Source: GCA-2401155 sp045047085
GTDB taxonomy: Bacteria > Pseudomonadota > Alphaproteobacteria > Rhizobiales > Rhizobiaceae
Direction of reading: 5' to 3'
Assembly (NCBI GenBank): GCA_045047085.1
Contig: JASFYT010000072.1
Location: 1 to 64,000, forward strand
DNA length: 64,000 nucleotides
A program made the position numbers and the translations under genes. Of this stretch, positions 53,169 through 62,576 are shown piece after piece; position 1 is the first letter of the stretch; each line of letters opens with the position of its first letter. The notes under the pieces were generated by a model. That model was not told where the DNA came from, made no database searches, and was given only the letters and a program-made list of their open reading frames with translations.

Positions 53169-54380
53169 ATGCAATATGATTTTGACCGGGTCATCGACCG
53201 ATCCAATACGGGCAGTTCCAAATGGGATTTTTATCGCGGTGGCGTTCATGCTGGCCCGATTAAGGCAATCGGCCCGAACCTTGATGATGATGGTCCTATC
53301 CCCATGTGGGTGGCGGATATGGATTTTCCTTCGCCGCAGCCGGTGATTGATGCGATTACCGAGCGGGTTCGCCACGGGTTTTATGGCTATACTGCGCTTA
53401 CCGACAGTTTCTATGATTCGATCCTTAACTGGTTTTCCCGACGGCACAATTGGGAGATTAAGAAGGAGTGGATTACCACTTCTCCCGGCATCGTTCCGGC
53501 CTGCCATTTTGCGGTGAGCACCTATTGCAAACCGGGTGACAAGGTACTTTTGCAAACGCCTGTCTATTATCCGTTCTTCCATTCAATCACCAATAGCGGC
53601 TGCGAAATCATTACCAGTTCGCTGATTGATAATAATGGCCATTATGAAATGGATTTTGACGATCTGGAAACCAAGGCTGCTGATCCCAAGGTGACGCTGG
53701 CAATCCTGTGCAGTCCGCATAACCCTGTGGGTCGCGTATGGACCGAGGAAGAATTGCGTCGCTACGCAGAGATATGTAAGCGCCACGATGTGCTGGTGAT
53801 TGCTGATGAAATTCACTGCGATCTGGTTAGGCCGGGTGTAAAATTTCACGGCTACGGATTGTTGGGTGACGAATTCACCGACAATGTCTTAATCTGCTCG
53901 GCGCCCTCAAAAACTTTTAATCTGGCGGGAATGCACTTTTCCAATATCATCATACCCAATGAGCAATTGCGCAAAGCCTATCAGGATTACATGATAAAAA
54001 TCGGAGTAGGTTATGGCATTAATCCAATTTCCGTAACCGCATTTGAAGCAGCCTATAATCACGGCGAAGAATGGCTTGAGCAGGTGCTTGACTATATCTG
54101 GGCGAACCACGAACATCTCAAAAGTTTTATGGCGGAAAATATTCCCGCGATTAAAGTCTATGATTTGCAAGGTACGTATCTGAATTGGATGGATTTTCGC
54201 GGCCTCGGCCTTGATCGTCCGCAATTGGAAGAACTCACCCAGCTAAAGGCAAAAGTGTTGTTTGATGAGGGTTATATTTTTGGCGCTGAGGGCGAAGGCT
54301 TTGAGCGCATCAACCTCGCCTGCCCACGGCCAATACTGGATGCAGCACTTGCACGCTTGAAGCGCGAGGTCGTTGGATAA
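53169..54380 (+). CDS. MalY/PatB-type PLP enzyme (cystathionine beta-lyase-like aminotransferase)
   Basis: A 403-residue fold-type I PLP enzyme. It has PMWVADMDFPSPQPV (the MalY-type N-terminal signature), GIVPACHFAVSTY, LCSPHNPVGRVWTEEEL, VIADEIHCDLV and the PLP lysine in SAPSKTFNLAGMHFSN. Family members split cystathionine or cysteine conjugates to a thiol, pyruvate and ammonia, or transaminate. AGGGAAATTTGT precedes the ATG. It is a single gene with its own terminator. Sulfur amino-acid metabolism is likely; the substrate is not fixed. Confidence 0.9.
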   Translation: MQYDFDRVIDRSNTGSSKWDFYRGGVHAGPIKAIGPNLDDDGPIPMWVADMDFPSPQPVIDAITERVRHGFYGYTALTDSFYDSILNWFSRRHNWEIKKEWITTSPGIVPACHFAVSTYCKPGDKVLLQTPVYYPFFHSITNSGCEIITSSLIDNNGHYEMDFDDLETKAADPKVTLAILCSPHNPVGRVWTEEELRRYAEICKRHDVLVIADEIHCDLVRPGVKFHGYGLLGDEFTDNVLICSAPSKTFNLAGMHFSNIIIPNEQLRKAYQDYMIKIGVGYGINPISVTAFEAAYNHGEEWLEQVLDYIWANHEHLKSFMAENIPAIKVYDLQGTYLNWMDFRGLGLDRPQLEELTQLKAKVLFDEGYIFGAEGEGFERINLACPRPILDAALARLKREVVG

Positions 54381-54411
54381 ACCTCAGGCAAATTGCCTGA
54401 GGTCATTTTTT
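54381..54411 (+). terminator. Terminator after the MalY-like gene
   Basis: ACCTCAGGC and GCCTGAGGT form a perfect 9-bp stem with a 5-base loop, followed by CATTTTTTG. It begins at the first base after the stop and lies between converging genes. Confidence 0.85.
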
Positions 54412-54425
54412 GCTAAGCAAGAACC

Positions 54426-55691
54426 TTAAGCAGCTTTGCCTTGTTTTGGTCTAGCTGCATGCCAGCGACGCTTGCCGTTTTGCGGGCGTTTGCGTTTATT
54501 TCTATTGTTGTTGTTACGCGGAGCCGGATCGCCGGATGATTTTGGCGTTCCGGTTGGAACCGCAGAACCATCAGCCGTTGTAGCTGTAATGGATTTTTTG
54601 ATCAGCCTTTCCACCGCGCGAAGGCGTTTGACTTCATCGCCAGCAACGAACGAGACAGCAAGACCGGAGGCTCCGGCACGTGCTGTTCTGCCGATGCGGT
54701 GAACGTAGGCTTCCGGTACTTCGGGAAGTTCGTAATTCACCACCACTTCAACGCCGGGGATATCAATGCCACGGGCGGCGATATCTGTGGCAATCAGGAT
54801 TGGTGTACCGCCTTCACGAAATGCTGCCAATGCGCGCTGGCGCTGGCCTTGGGATTTGTTGCCATGAATGGCAGCAGCGCCAAGGTTATCCGCCTTCAGT
54901 TTGCGTACCACCTTATCGGCACCGTGTTTGGTGCGGGTGAAAACGATGATGCGATCGCCGGGATGGGCTTTTGCCAGCTTGACCAGTTGCACGACTTTAT
55001 CGCCTGCATTCATGTGAATGACGCTTTGTTCGATCCGGTCGGCAGTCGTTGAAAGAACGGCCACAGAAACTTCGGCCGGGTCTTTGAGGTAATCATTCGA
55101 GAGCGAACGAATTTCCTTCGGCATGGTTGCTGAAAACAGCAAAGTCTGACGCTGTTTTGGAAGCATTTTCAGGATGCGTCGGATCGCCGGCATAAAGCCG
55201 ATATCCAGCATCTGGTCTGCTTCATCAAGCACAATGGTTTCAATCTGGTTCAGGCGAACAGCCTTTTGCTTGACTAGATCTTCCAGACGGCCGGGAGTTG
55301 CAACTAATATATCAACGCCACGTCTTAGCGCATTAATTTGGCGCTTGATCGGCACACCGCCAACAACACAAGTAGAGCGTAAAGGCAGGCCTTCGCCATA
55401 GGCTTTAACGTTTTTTTCAATCTGGGCTGCCAGCTCGCGGGTGGGCGAGAGGACCAGCACACGCACGGGGCGATATTCGCCCTTGGGTGCGCCAGCCTCG
55501 GAGAGGCGTTGCAGAATTGGCAGAGTAAAGGCAGCAGTTTTACCGGTGCCGGTCTGTGCCAGACCTACCACATCCCTACCCTGCAAAATGATCGGGATAC
55601 CCTGAACCTGAATAGGTGTCGGGGTTTCGTACCCTTGGGAGGCAAGGGTTTTTAGAATCGGCTTAATCAAGCCGAGTTTTTCAAATGTCAC
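54426..55691 (-). CDS. DEAD-box RNA helicase (RhlE type)
   Basis: A 421-residue ATP-dependent RNA helicase. From the N-terminus it has PTPIQVQGIPIILQGRD, motif I AQTGTGKTAAF, PTRELAAQI, TPGRLEDL, DEADQML, SAT, IVFTRTKHGADKVV, ATDIAARGIDIPGV and HRIGRTARAG. The C-terminus is a basic, Asn/Arg/Lys-rich tail (NNNNRNKRKRPQNGKRRW). The GTG at 55691 gives the family start (VTFEKLGL); an ATG at 55730 adding 13 residues is possible. It probably acts in ribosome assembly or cold-time RNA turnover. Confidence 0.92.
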   Translation of the reverse strand: MTFEKLGLIKPILKTLASQGYETPTPIQVQGIPIILQGRDVVGLAQTGTGKTAAFTLPILQRLSEAGAPKGEYRPVRVLVLSPTRELAAQIEKNVKAYGEGLPLRSTCVVGGVPIKRQINALRRGVDILVATPGRLEDLVKQKAVRLNQIETIVLDEADQMLDIGFMPAIRRILKMLPKQRQTLLFSATMPKEIRSLSNDYLKDPAEVSVAVLSTTADRIEQSVIHMNAGDKVVQLVKLAKAHPGDRIIVFTRTKHGADKVVRKLKADNLGAAAIHGNKSQGQRQRALAAFREGGTPILIATDIAARGIDIPGVEVVVNYELPEVPEAYVHRIGRTARAGASGLAVSFVAGDEVKRLRAVERLIKKSITATTADGSAVPTGTPKSSGDPAPRNNNNRNKRKRPQNGKRRWHAARPKQGKAA

Positions 55692-56035
55692 GTTGTAAAT
55701 TCTTTCATAAATGTAAAATGCGCGGCGCATCTATGCGCCCGCAATTGATTGCTTGTCGGGATGCGACAAGCTCACGCGCCACCGTTTTCGGTTGGGTCGC
55801 GGAATCCGTCGCTGCATTCTGATCTTCGGTTTTCCAACAGGATTAGTTATGGGAACCGCATGGCTTCACAGCCAAAATCAAAATTGCTGCACCTGCACAA
55901 CCAGTTTTCGGCGGGTAAGTCAATGAAAAAGAAAGAATGTCGTTAATTTCAGACTTTGGTTTTCTTCATCTGATTACGTAATACAGGATGGTTTGGCCTG
56001 CCCCATGCAGGCATTATAGGGATTTCTATTTATCA
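55692..56035. other. Intergenic stretch between DEAD-box gene and kinase pseudogene
   Basis: About 340 bases form the upstream leader of the helicase gene. RhlE-type genes often have long leaders for autoregulation or cold control. I saw no gene and no clear terminator. Confidence 0.35.
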
Positions 56036-56928
56036 TCAGGTTTCTTCAAAAACATCAAAAGCTATGTTGAACTGATCGAAGCAATCATCGGAATAGGCGA
56101 CATAATTAAGATCAAGAGATGAGGTAATTTCTGACACCATGCTCCACATGGCTTCACGCAACATGGATGCTGCTGACATCGCGCGAAATTTTCTTCGTAA
56201 CTCGTCGGTAACCGGTTTATCGAAATAAGCTTCCAACAACCAATCCTGATGCCACTCACACAGCTTGTTATTGGATGACAGATTTGCCAAATCGAAAAGT
56301 GGGCTGCCAAAACCTGCGTGTTCCCAATCGATCAACCATAGACGATTGCCATCATCAAGTAGATTTGCGGCCATGAAATCATTGTGCCCCAGAACCATAT
56401 CAATGCAGCCTATGGCTGTTTCCAGCGATCGTTTCGGTTACGAATTGTTTCTAACTTTGGGATCATCCAGCTGTTATGCCCTTCAAGAAAAGATGCATAA
56501 TCGCGACAAATACGGAACGGCCAGAAAGCACAGACCGGGCCGCGAATTTGACGAAACGCATCCTTGTGGGTGCGAAGCATGAGGTCGAGAATTCGCTCAA
56601 GCATGGCATCGTTTCGAACATTTTCTTCGTTCAGTGTCTGGCTTTCCACATAATCGACAACCAGAGCCCTGGCATCATAGTGAAAAACTGCGGGTGCAAT
56701 TCCTACTGCTGCAGCGGCAGTGTTACAAACATTATCATTGCTGCGTAACACCCCATGCTCCGGCACATCACCATTGATACGAACAACGTATTTCTTGTCG
56801 TTATTTTCAGCCAGAAAGTTGTCATTAGAAAGCCCGCCATCGATGCGGCTCAAGGTCAGGAGGCCATTCCAGCAATCCAGATTTTTGACGTAGGTTTCAG
56901 CTTCTGAGGTGAATTGTTTTTGGTTCAT
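56036..56928 (-). pseudogene. Choline-kinase-like phosphotransferase, split by a frameshift
   Basis: Two frames together make one aminoglycoside/choline kinase-fold protein of about 297 residues. Frame 1 (56928 to 56410, 172 codons) has the N-lobe with GGLSNDNFLAE and KYVVRINGD and ends at a stop just after WKQP. Frame 2 (to 56036, 120 codons) resumes with MVLGHNDFMAANLLDDGN and the metal-binding LIDWEHAGFGSPLFDLANLS, the catalytic HNDxxxxN and DWE motifs. A one-base deletion near 56425-56440 restores the join (SLETAIGCIDMVLGHND). It could be a real pseudogene or a sequencing error. Relatives phosphorylate choline or ethanolamine. Confidence 0.75.
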
Positions 56929-57287
56929 TGCAGTTCTTCAAATCAACACAATCGTCAGTTTCGTAACAACATCGAATTGAATTGGATATTTGAAGCACTG
57001 CTTATCCGAACAAATGGGAAAATCCGAGTCCCTTACTACATGTTTATCCACCAGCTACCTTACTTCGGTTCGAAACCAACATCACTCTAATATATTGAAA
57101 TTATTGGTTAAAATTTGAAGCTATTGTTCAGTTTTTGAGAATCATCAGAAAATTAAGATGTCCGGTCAGCGAATGGGTTGACGAGAGTGTGAAACTAAGG
57201 GTTCAATGTGCAATTAATGTAACATCAAAATTTGTTGCCACGAAATAAAAACAATCATCTGGCAAAAAAATATTCAGGGAGAGAAAA
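56929..57287 (+). other. Promoter region of the phnDCEE operon
   Basis: These 359 bases are AT-rich in the last third, with GGGAGAG just before phnD. I found no good Pho box. No gene is supported. Confidence 0.4.
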
Positions 57288-58259
57288 ATGTCATTGAAAA
57301 ACTTGCTACTGGGAGCAGCTGCTGCAATCGCCTTCACTGTGATGGGCGCAGGCGCGAGCCTTGCTGCTGAAGACTGTAATCGCGGCACATTGGACGAGGC
57401 TTATTGCGACCGCAATTTTGACCAAACTGCTGATCTACCGAACGATCCAAAAAACTGGGCGAACCCGGACACAATCATCTTCACCTACACACCGGTTGAA
57501 GATCCTGCGGTTTATGCCAGCATTTGGGATGGGTTTGTGAAACACATGTCGGACGTTACTGGCAAAAAAGTTGTGTTCTTTCCAGTTCAATCCAATGCAG
57601 CACAACTGGAAGCCATGCGCTCCGGCCGTTTGCATGTGGCAGGCTTTAATACCGGCTCCAATCCAATTGCGGTGAGTTGTGCCGGATTTGTGCCTTTCGG
57701 TATGATGGCGAAGAATGATGGTTCATTTGGCTATGAGATGGAGATTATTGTTCCAGCTGATAGTGCGATGCAGTCTCCTTCCGACATCAAAGGTAAGACC
57801 ATGGCGTTTACGTCGCCTACTTCCAACTCCGGTTTTAAGGCACCGTCTGCCATTCTCAAAGGCGAGTTCTCGCTGATTGCAGAAGCAGACTTCACGCCAA
57901 CATTTTCTGGTAAACACGACAACTCCATTCTCGGTGTTTACAATGGTGACTATGAAGTGGCAGCAATTGCCAACTCCGTTATGTCGCGCATGATCCGCCG
58001 CGGTGTGATTGATGACGGAAAAATTCGCACCATCTATAAGTCACAAACTTTCCCGACCACCGGATATGGCCACGCCCATAATTTGCATCCTGAGCTGGCT
58101 GCCAAGGTGAAAACTGCTTTTTGGACTTATAATTGGGATGAAAACTTCAAGAAAGAGTTCAAAAAGGCAGATCGTTTTATTGGTATCACCCATAAGAATG
58201 ACTGGGCAGTTATCCGTCAGATCGATGCTGCAAACGGCGTAAGCTACGACTGCAAGTAA
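57288..58259 (+). CDS. phnD: Phosphonate ABC transporter periplasmic binding protein
   Basis: A 323-residue PhnD-like receptor. The signal peptide ends at GASLAAE (about residue 27). The mature part starts with Cys-containing EDCNRGTLDEAYCDRN, then IIFTYTPVEDP and VVFFPVQSNAAQLEAMRSGRLHVAGFN, shown as a pattern. TSPTSNSGFKAPSAIL and SQTFPTTGYGHAH complete the phosphonate-binding signature. It delivers phosphonates (or phosphite) to PhnE1/PhnE2. A hairpin follows before phnC. Confidence 0.93.
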   Translation: MSLKNLLLGAAAAIAFTVMGAGASLAAEDCNRGTLDEAYCDRNFDQTADLPNDPKNWANPDTIIFTYTPVEDPAVYASIWDGFVKHMSDVTGKKVVFFPVQSNAAQLEAMRSGRLHVAGFNTGSNPIAVSCAGFVPFGMMAKNDGSFGYEMEIIVPADSAMQSPSDIKGKTMAFTSPTSNSGFKAPSAILKGEFSLIAEADFTPTFSGKHDNSILGVYNGDYEVAAIANSVMSRMIRRGVIDDGKIRTIYKSQTFPTTGYGHAHNLHPELAAKVKTAFWTYNWDENFKKEFKKADRFIGITHKNDWAVIRQIDAANGVSYDCK

Positions 58260-58280
58260 GCCGACTGGATAAAAATAAAT

Positions 58281-58311
58281 CAGCCGGCTTGGGGGACTCG
58301 TAAGTCGGCTG
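58281..58311 (+). terminator. Hairpin between phnD and phnC
   Basis: CAGCCGGCTT and AAGTCGGCTG pair over 10 positions with one G-T, around an 11-base loop. No long T run follows, so it is more likely an mRNA-stabilising or attenuating element that raises phnD over the membrane genes. Confidence 0.6.
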
Positions 58312-58363
58312 ACTTTGATAATACTTAATAACAAAAATCAAAAAGAATTTGGGTGGTAGGTTC

Positions 58364-59155
58364 ATGCTGCGTCTTGAGGGATTGGGCAAACGGTATAAGA
58401 CTGGGGATGATGCGCTGAAGAGCGTTGATCTGGAAATTCCAGATGGCCAGGTAATTGCGTTAATTGGCCCTTCGGGTGCCGGGAAATCGACCCTAATTAG
58501 ATGCATCAACCGGCTGGTAGAACCCACTCGCGGCAAAGTCTATCTGGGTGACTTGGAGCTAACCAAATTATCCTCTGGCGCATTGCGTAAAGCGCGGCGC
58601 AAAATGGGTATGATTTTTCAGGAATATGCCCTTGTTGAACGCTTGAGCGTCATGGAAAATGTGCTCTCTGGCCGCCTGGGTTATGTGAGTTTTTGGACAA
58701 GCTGGACGCGCAGATTTTCCAAAAAAGACATTCAGGATGCTTATCGCCTGCTTGACCGTGTCGGGCTGATGCATATGGCAGATAAACGGGCCGATGAACT
58801 TTCCGGCGGACAGCGCCAACGGGTTGGTATTTGTCGGGCGTTGATTCAGGATCCCGAACTGTTGCTGGTTGATGAACCCACCGCCAGTCTCGATCCCAAA
58901 ACCTCACGCCAGATCATGCGTCTTATCAATGAACTTTGCCAAGAGCGTGGGTTGATGGCAATCATCAATATCCATGATGTGTTGCTGGCGCAGATGTATT
59001 CCCAGCGTGTTGTTGGGCTGGAGATGGGGAGCATCGTTTATGACGGGCCACCCGACGGGCTCACGCCGGAAGTTCTGACCCGTATTTATGGCGAGGAAGA
59101 TTGGGAGGCGACAATCGAGAACGTTGAAGACGAAAACGGGAATGGCAATGAGTGA
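58364..59155 (+). CDS. phnC: Phosphonate ABC transporter ATPase
   Basis: A 263-residue ATPase. It has Walker A IGPSGAGKSTLIRCIN, LSGGQRQRVGICRALI, Walker B LLLVDEPTASLDP and the switch region IINIHDVLLAQ. The start at 58364 gives MLRLEGLGKRYKTGDDAL; an in-frame TTG at 58349 was not preferred. Its stop overlaps the phnE1 start by 8 bases. It is cytoplasmic and energises PhnE1 and PhnE2. Confidence 0.94.
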   Translation: MLRLEGLGKRYKTGDDALKSVDLEIPDGQVIALIGPSGAGKSTLIRCINRLVEPTRGKVYLGDLELTKLSSGALRKARRKMGMIFQEYALVERLSVMENVLSGRLGYVSFWTSWTRRFSKKDIQDAYRLLDRVGLMHMADKRADELSGGQRQRVGICRALIQDPELLLVDEPTASLDPKTSRQIMRLINELCQERGLMAIINIHDVLLAQMYSQRVVGLEMGSIVYDGPPDGLTPEVLTRIYGEEDWEATIENVEDENGNGNE

Positions 59156-59957
59156 ATCTCTCATCAGCTATCCCAGCAGCTGGAAAAAACCACCTCTGAT
59201 CAGGAACCATACCCTTCGGTGGGGCTTGATCGTCGGGTTTGCGATTTATCTGGCTGTTGCACTGGGCACAATGGATGTGGATTGGCTGCGCGCATGGGAA
59301 GGGCTTCCCAGAGGCAAGCGCTTTATCATGGCGTTTTTTCCACCTGATTTTTCTGACAGCCGAAACGTGGTTTGGGATGGAATTCTGGAAAGCGTCTGGA
59401 TGGCGATCATCGCAACGGTTGCAGGAATATTGATCTCGATACCGGTTGGTTTGGGGGCTGCGAACAATCTGGCACCCAGATGGATTTACCTTACTTGCCG
59501 ATCTATCGTTGCCGGTTCGCGGACATTCCCTGAAATCATTTTGGCGATCTTTGCGGTAAAGCTGTTTGGTTTTGGCCCCTTTGCCGGCTTCATTGCGCTC
59601 TCTATCGGCACGATCGGCTTTTTTGCGAAATTGCTGGCAGAAGATATTGAGAATATGAGCAAGTCGCAAGCCGAGGCGGTCAAGGCTACCGGTTCGTCGT
59701 GGTTTCAATGGATCAATTATGCCATCCAACCACAAGTGATGCCTCGTATGATCGGACTTTCAGTTTATCGTTTGGACATCAATTTTCGCGAAAGTGCAGT
59801 TGTCGGCATTGTTGGCGGTGGCGGCATTGGCGCAACGCTGAATACAGCTTTTGACCGCTATGAATTTGATACAGCAGCGGCCATTTTACTAATCATCATT
59901 GGAATTGTGATGGTGCTTGAATATGCATCCGGCTATTTAAGAAAGTGGGTGCAATAA
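59148..59957 (+). CDS. phnE: Phosphonate ABC transporter permease 1
   Basis: A 269-residue permease of the PhnE type with six hydrophobic segments (RWGLIVGFAIYLAVALG first). The EAA-like loop is KSQAEAVKATGSSWFQWINY and then PQVMPRMIGLSVYRLDINFRES, shown as patterns. GGVGLGAANNLAP-like PVGLGAANNLAPRW lies in the middle. The start at 59148 (GGGA 6 bases upstream) was chosen over 59142 and the frame to 59088. phnE2 begins directly at its stop. Confidence 0.92.
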   Translation: MSESLISYPSSWKKPPLIRNHTLRWGLIVGFAIYLAVALGTMDVDWLRAWEGLPRGKRFIMAFFPPDFSDSRNVVWDGILESVWMAIIATVAGILISIPVGLGAANNLAPRWIYLTCRSIVAGSRTFPEIILAIFAVKLFGFGPFAGFIALSIGTIGFFAKLLAEDIENMSKSQAEAVKATGSSWFQWINYAIQPQVMPRMIGLSVYRLDINFRESAVVGIVGGGGIGATLNTAFDRYEFDTAAAILLIIIGIVMVLEYASGYLRKWVQ

Positions 59958-60770
59958 ATGCCTTTGATTGAAACCAACGACGGCCCGATGTGGAAACGTC
60001 GCACGACGAAAAAATCACTTTTGATCTGGCTCGGCTGGCTGATTGGCCTAGCCATTGTCACCTATGCTTGGCAACTGATCTCGGATAAAACCATCTGGTT
60101 TTTCGTTACCGATGCGCCGCAACAGGCGATGGATATTGGTTCGCGAATGATACCACCGAAAATTTCCTATATGAGTAAATTATGGCGCCCGGTATGGGAT
60201 ACTCTGAATATCGCAACCCTTGGAACAGTAATTGCCCTTTTCATCGCAATTCCCGTGGCGTTTGCGGCGGCGAGAAACACCACGCCGCACCCTGCGGTTC
60301 GCGCTGTTGCTATCTTCATAATTGTGGCTTCGCGTTCAGTAAACTCATTGGTTTGGGCGCTGATACTGGTGCTCATTCTTGGCCCCGGTGTTCTGGCTGG
60401 AACCATCGCCATTGGGCTTCGCTCCATCGGGTTCTGTGCCAAACTGCTTTACGAGGGGATCGAAGAAATCGATCACACGCAAGTGGAAGCAATTGAGGCA
60501 ACAGGCGCGAGCCGGATTCAGCAAATGCTCTATGGTATCGTGCCGCAAGTATTGCCCACTTTTGCCGGTGTTGGAATTTTTCGCTGGGATATCAATATTC
60601 GTGAATCAACCATTCTAGGCCTTGTCGGCGCAGGCGGTATCGGGCTGGAATTGAACGGTTCGATAAACACTCTGGCATGGACGCAAGTTTCAACGATCCT
60701 TTTGGTTATTCTGGTAACCGTAATCGTCTCTGAGTGGGTTTCTGCAAAGGTACGTGGTGCCATTATCTAA
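59958..60770 (+). CDS. phnE: Phosphonate ABC transporter permease 2
   Basis: A 270-residue PhnE-type permease with the EAA loop HTQVEAIEATGASRIQQMLY and GVGIFRWDINIRESTILGLVG, and first helix LLIWLGWLIGLAIVTYAW. It pairs with PhnE1 as a heterodimer, an arrangement common in PhnDCE1E2 systems. It starts at the base after the phnE1 stop. The HAD gene frame begins inside its last codons. Confidence 0.92.
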   Translation: MPLIETNDGPMWKRRTTKKSLLIWLGWLIGLAIVTYAWQLISDKTIWFFVTDAPQQAMDIGSRMIPPKISYMSKLWRPVWDTLNIATLGTVIALFIAIPVAFAAARNTTPHPAVRAVAIFIIVASRSVNSLVWALILVLILGPGVLAGTIAIGLRSIGFCAKLLYEGIEEIDHTQVEAIEATGASRIQQMLYGIVPQVLPTFAGVGIFRWDINIRESTILGLVGAGGIGLELNGSINTLAWTQVSTILLVILVTVIVSEWVSAKVRGAII

Positions 60771-61562
60771 GTGTTTCAGGGACATCTATCCCCAACTGAC
60801 CGGCGAACAGGCATTCCAACATTATGACCATGCTCGCGAACGTTTGCCATCAGCAAAATTCCCTGATGAATTTCAATCCGCATCGGGATTGCTAGAAATT
60901 GCTGATGAGTTTGACGCATTTATATTCGATGCCTACGGGGTATTGAATGTGGGAGCGACACCCATTAACGGTGCGCCTGATTGCATCGCGGCACTCCGCG
61001 CAATTGGTAAACGGGTCTTCGTGCTTTCCAATGGCGCCAGCTATGATGGCCCAGCCAATGTGATAAAGTTCGGGGGTCTTGGATTTGATTTTAGTGCGCC
61101 GGAAATTGTATCGAACCGCAATGCAGCCGAGCGTGCATTGGCTGATTTTGACGATAACATCGTGTGGCGCGCGATGGCCAAGGCCGATTACGTACCGGAT
61201 GAAATTTCACAACCAACCATAAAACTTGCCGATGATGCTTCCATGTATGACGGGGTGACCGGTTTCCTGTTCTTGTCGGCACTGGATTGGAATATTGAGC
61301 GACAAAAATGCTGGAGCAGTCTTTTGCGGAAAACCCTCGTCCAATCATTGTTGTCAGTCCGGATATTGTTTCGCCGCGCGAAAATTATTTCGGTATCGAA
61401 CCAGGATATCTCGGCCATCGCATAATCGAAAATTATGCGGCGCAAACAGTTTTTCATGAAAAGCCATTTGCATCGGTGTTTGATATCGTCGAAGAGAGGC
61501 TTGCGGGTGAATATGTTGAACGCAGTGGCATTGTTCCCAACCGGATAGTGCCAACTATTTGA
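60754..61562 (+). pseudogene. HAD-family hydrolase gene, frameshifted and shortened
   Basis: Frame 1 (from 60754) encodes FDAFIFDAYGVLNVGATPI with the catalytic DxD-like DAYG and then VFVLSNGASYD (HAD motif II). It runs off into an unrelated tail after NIERQK. The proper continuation is in the next frame, which opens at 61308 with MLEQSFAENPRPIIVVSPDI and ends at 61562. The break is at an A5 run (61304-61308); one extra A would restore the frame. Even so, the usual C-terminal GDTLHTD motif IV is missing. It follows phnE2 and may once have served phosphonate or phosphoester turnover. Confidence 0.7.
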
Positions 61563-61592
61563 AAGCGATAAAAAGCGATAAGGAACTTGGCT

Positions 61593-62438
61593 ATGGGGCC
61601 ACATGCTGAACTGGTTCTTGTTTTGGTGCTCGGCGCAGCCTTTCTTCATGCGTTCTGGAACGCGCTAATAAAGGGGGCGGCTGACCGTGCCATCACCATG
61701 GCAATGGTCAATGTGGGACATCTGGTTGTTGGGTTGGTTCTGGTGTTTTTCTATCTGCCACCTGCGCAGGATAGTTGGGCATTTTTAGTCGGCTCAACAA
61801 TTATTCATTTGTTCTATTATTGGTTTTTAGTAACGTCCTACCGTTTCGGCGATCTCAGTCAAGTCTATCCTATATCGCGCGGTATATCGCCGGTGATTGT
61901 TGCTACTGGTGCTTGGTATTTTGCCGGGGAAATATTGTCACTTGATGCATGGATTGGATTAATCCTGATTACCGGAGGTATCGCCATAATATTCTTTGCG
62001 CGACTGAAGGGGCACTCCAACTGGAAAGCAATTACGGCAGCGCTGTTTACCGGTGTGACAATTGCCTCATATACCGTGGTGGATGGATTGGGCATTCGTG
62101 CTTCGGGCAGCCCACTTGGTTATATTGGTTGGCTGTTTGTACTGGAATTTCTTTCCAGCATTGGAATTCTCTCCTATCGCTGGCGTTCACTTTCTGGAAT
62201 ATCGTTCAAAGTTTACGCCATTGGACTAATCGGTGGTCTGGTTTCTGCATTTGCTTATGGCTTGGCGATGTATGCACAAAATCTGGCACCTCTGGGTGCG
62301 GTATCGGCAATACGGGAATCGAGCGTACTCATCGCTGCCTTGATCGGAGTGATTTGGTTCAAAGAGCGCCCGTGGAAACCAAGAGTTGTTGCCGCTTTGG
62401 TAGTCGTTGCAGGGGTAATCATGTTGGCCACCAGTTGA
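61593..62438 (+). CDS. EamA/DMT-family transporter, paralogue of the 18-kb gene
   Basis: A 281-residue membrane protein with ten hydrophobic segments in two EamA halves. It shares FLHAFWNALIKGAADR, TSYRFGDLSQVYPISRG and SAIRESSVLIAALIGV with the protein at 17992-18843, at the same spacing. The ATG at 61593 has AAGGA before it; an in-frame TTG at 61587 was not preferred. It closes the PhnDCEE-HAD run on the plus strand, so it may export a product or by-product of that pathway; the substrate is unknown. Confidence 0.87.
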   Translation: MGPHAELVLVLVLGAAFLHAFWNALIKGAADRAITMAMVNVGHLVVGLVLVFFYLPPAQDSWAFLVGSTIIHLFYYWFLVTSYRFGDLSQVYPISRGISPVIVATGAWYFAGEILSLDAWIGLILITGGIAIIFFARLKGHSNWKAITAALFTGVTIASYTVVDGLGIRASGSPLGYIGWLFVLEFLSSIGILSYRWRSLSGISFKVYAIGLIGGLVSAFAYGLAMYAQNLAPLGAVSAIRESSVLIAALIGVIWFKERPWKPRVVAALVVVAGVIMLATS

Positions 62439-62502
62439 AACCATGCGTAATTACAATTAAAATTGTCGCAATCAAAATAGAACCGCCTCAATCATAATAA
62501 AA

Positions 62503-62520
62503 CTGTCACACAACTGTTGA
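62503..62520 (+). promoter_or_regulatory. Possible Pho box upstream of the AEP operon
   Basis: CTGTCAC-ACAA-CTGTTGA resembles the PhoB site CTGTCAT-N4-CTGTCAT (6/7 and 4/7 matches), in an 11-base periodic stretch. It is 57 bases before the ATG at 62577. Confidence 0.35.
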
Positions 62521-62576
62521 ATAGCCATGACAAAGAGTTAAGATAGGTTTTTCAGCATTCTAGGGAGGAATAACTA

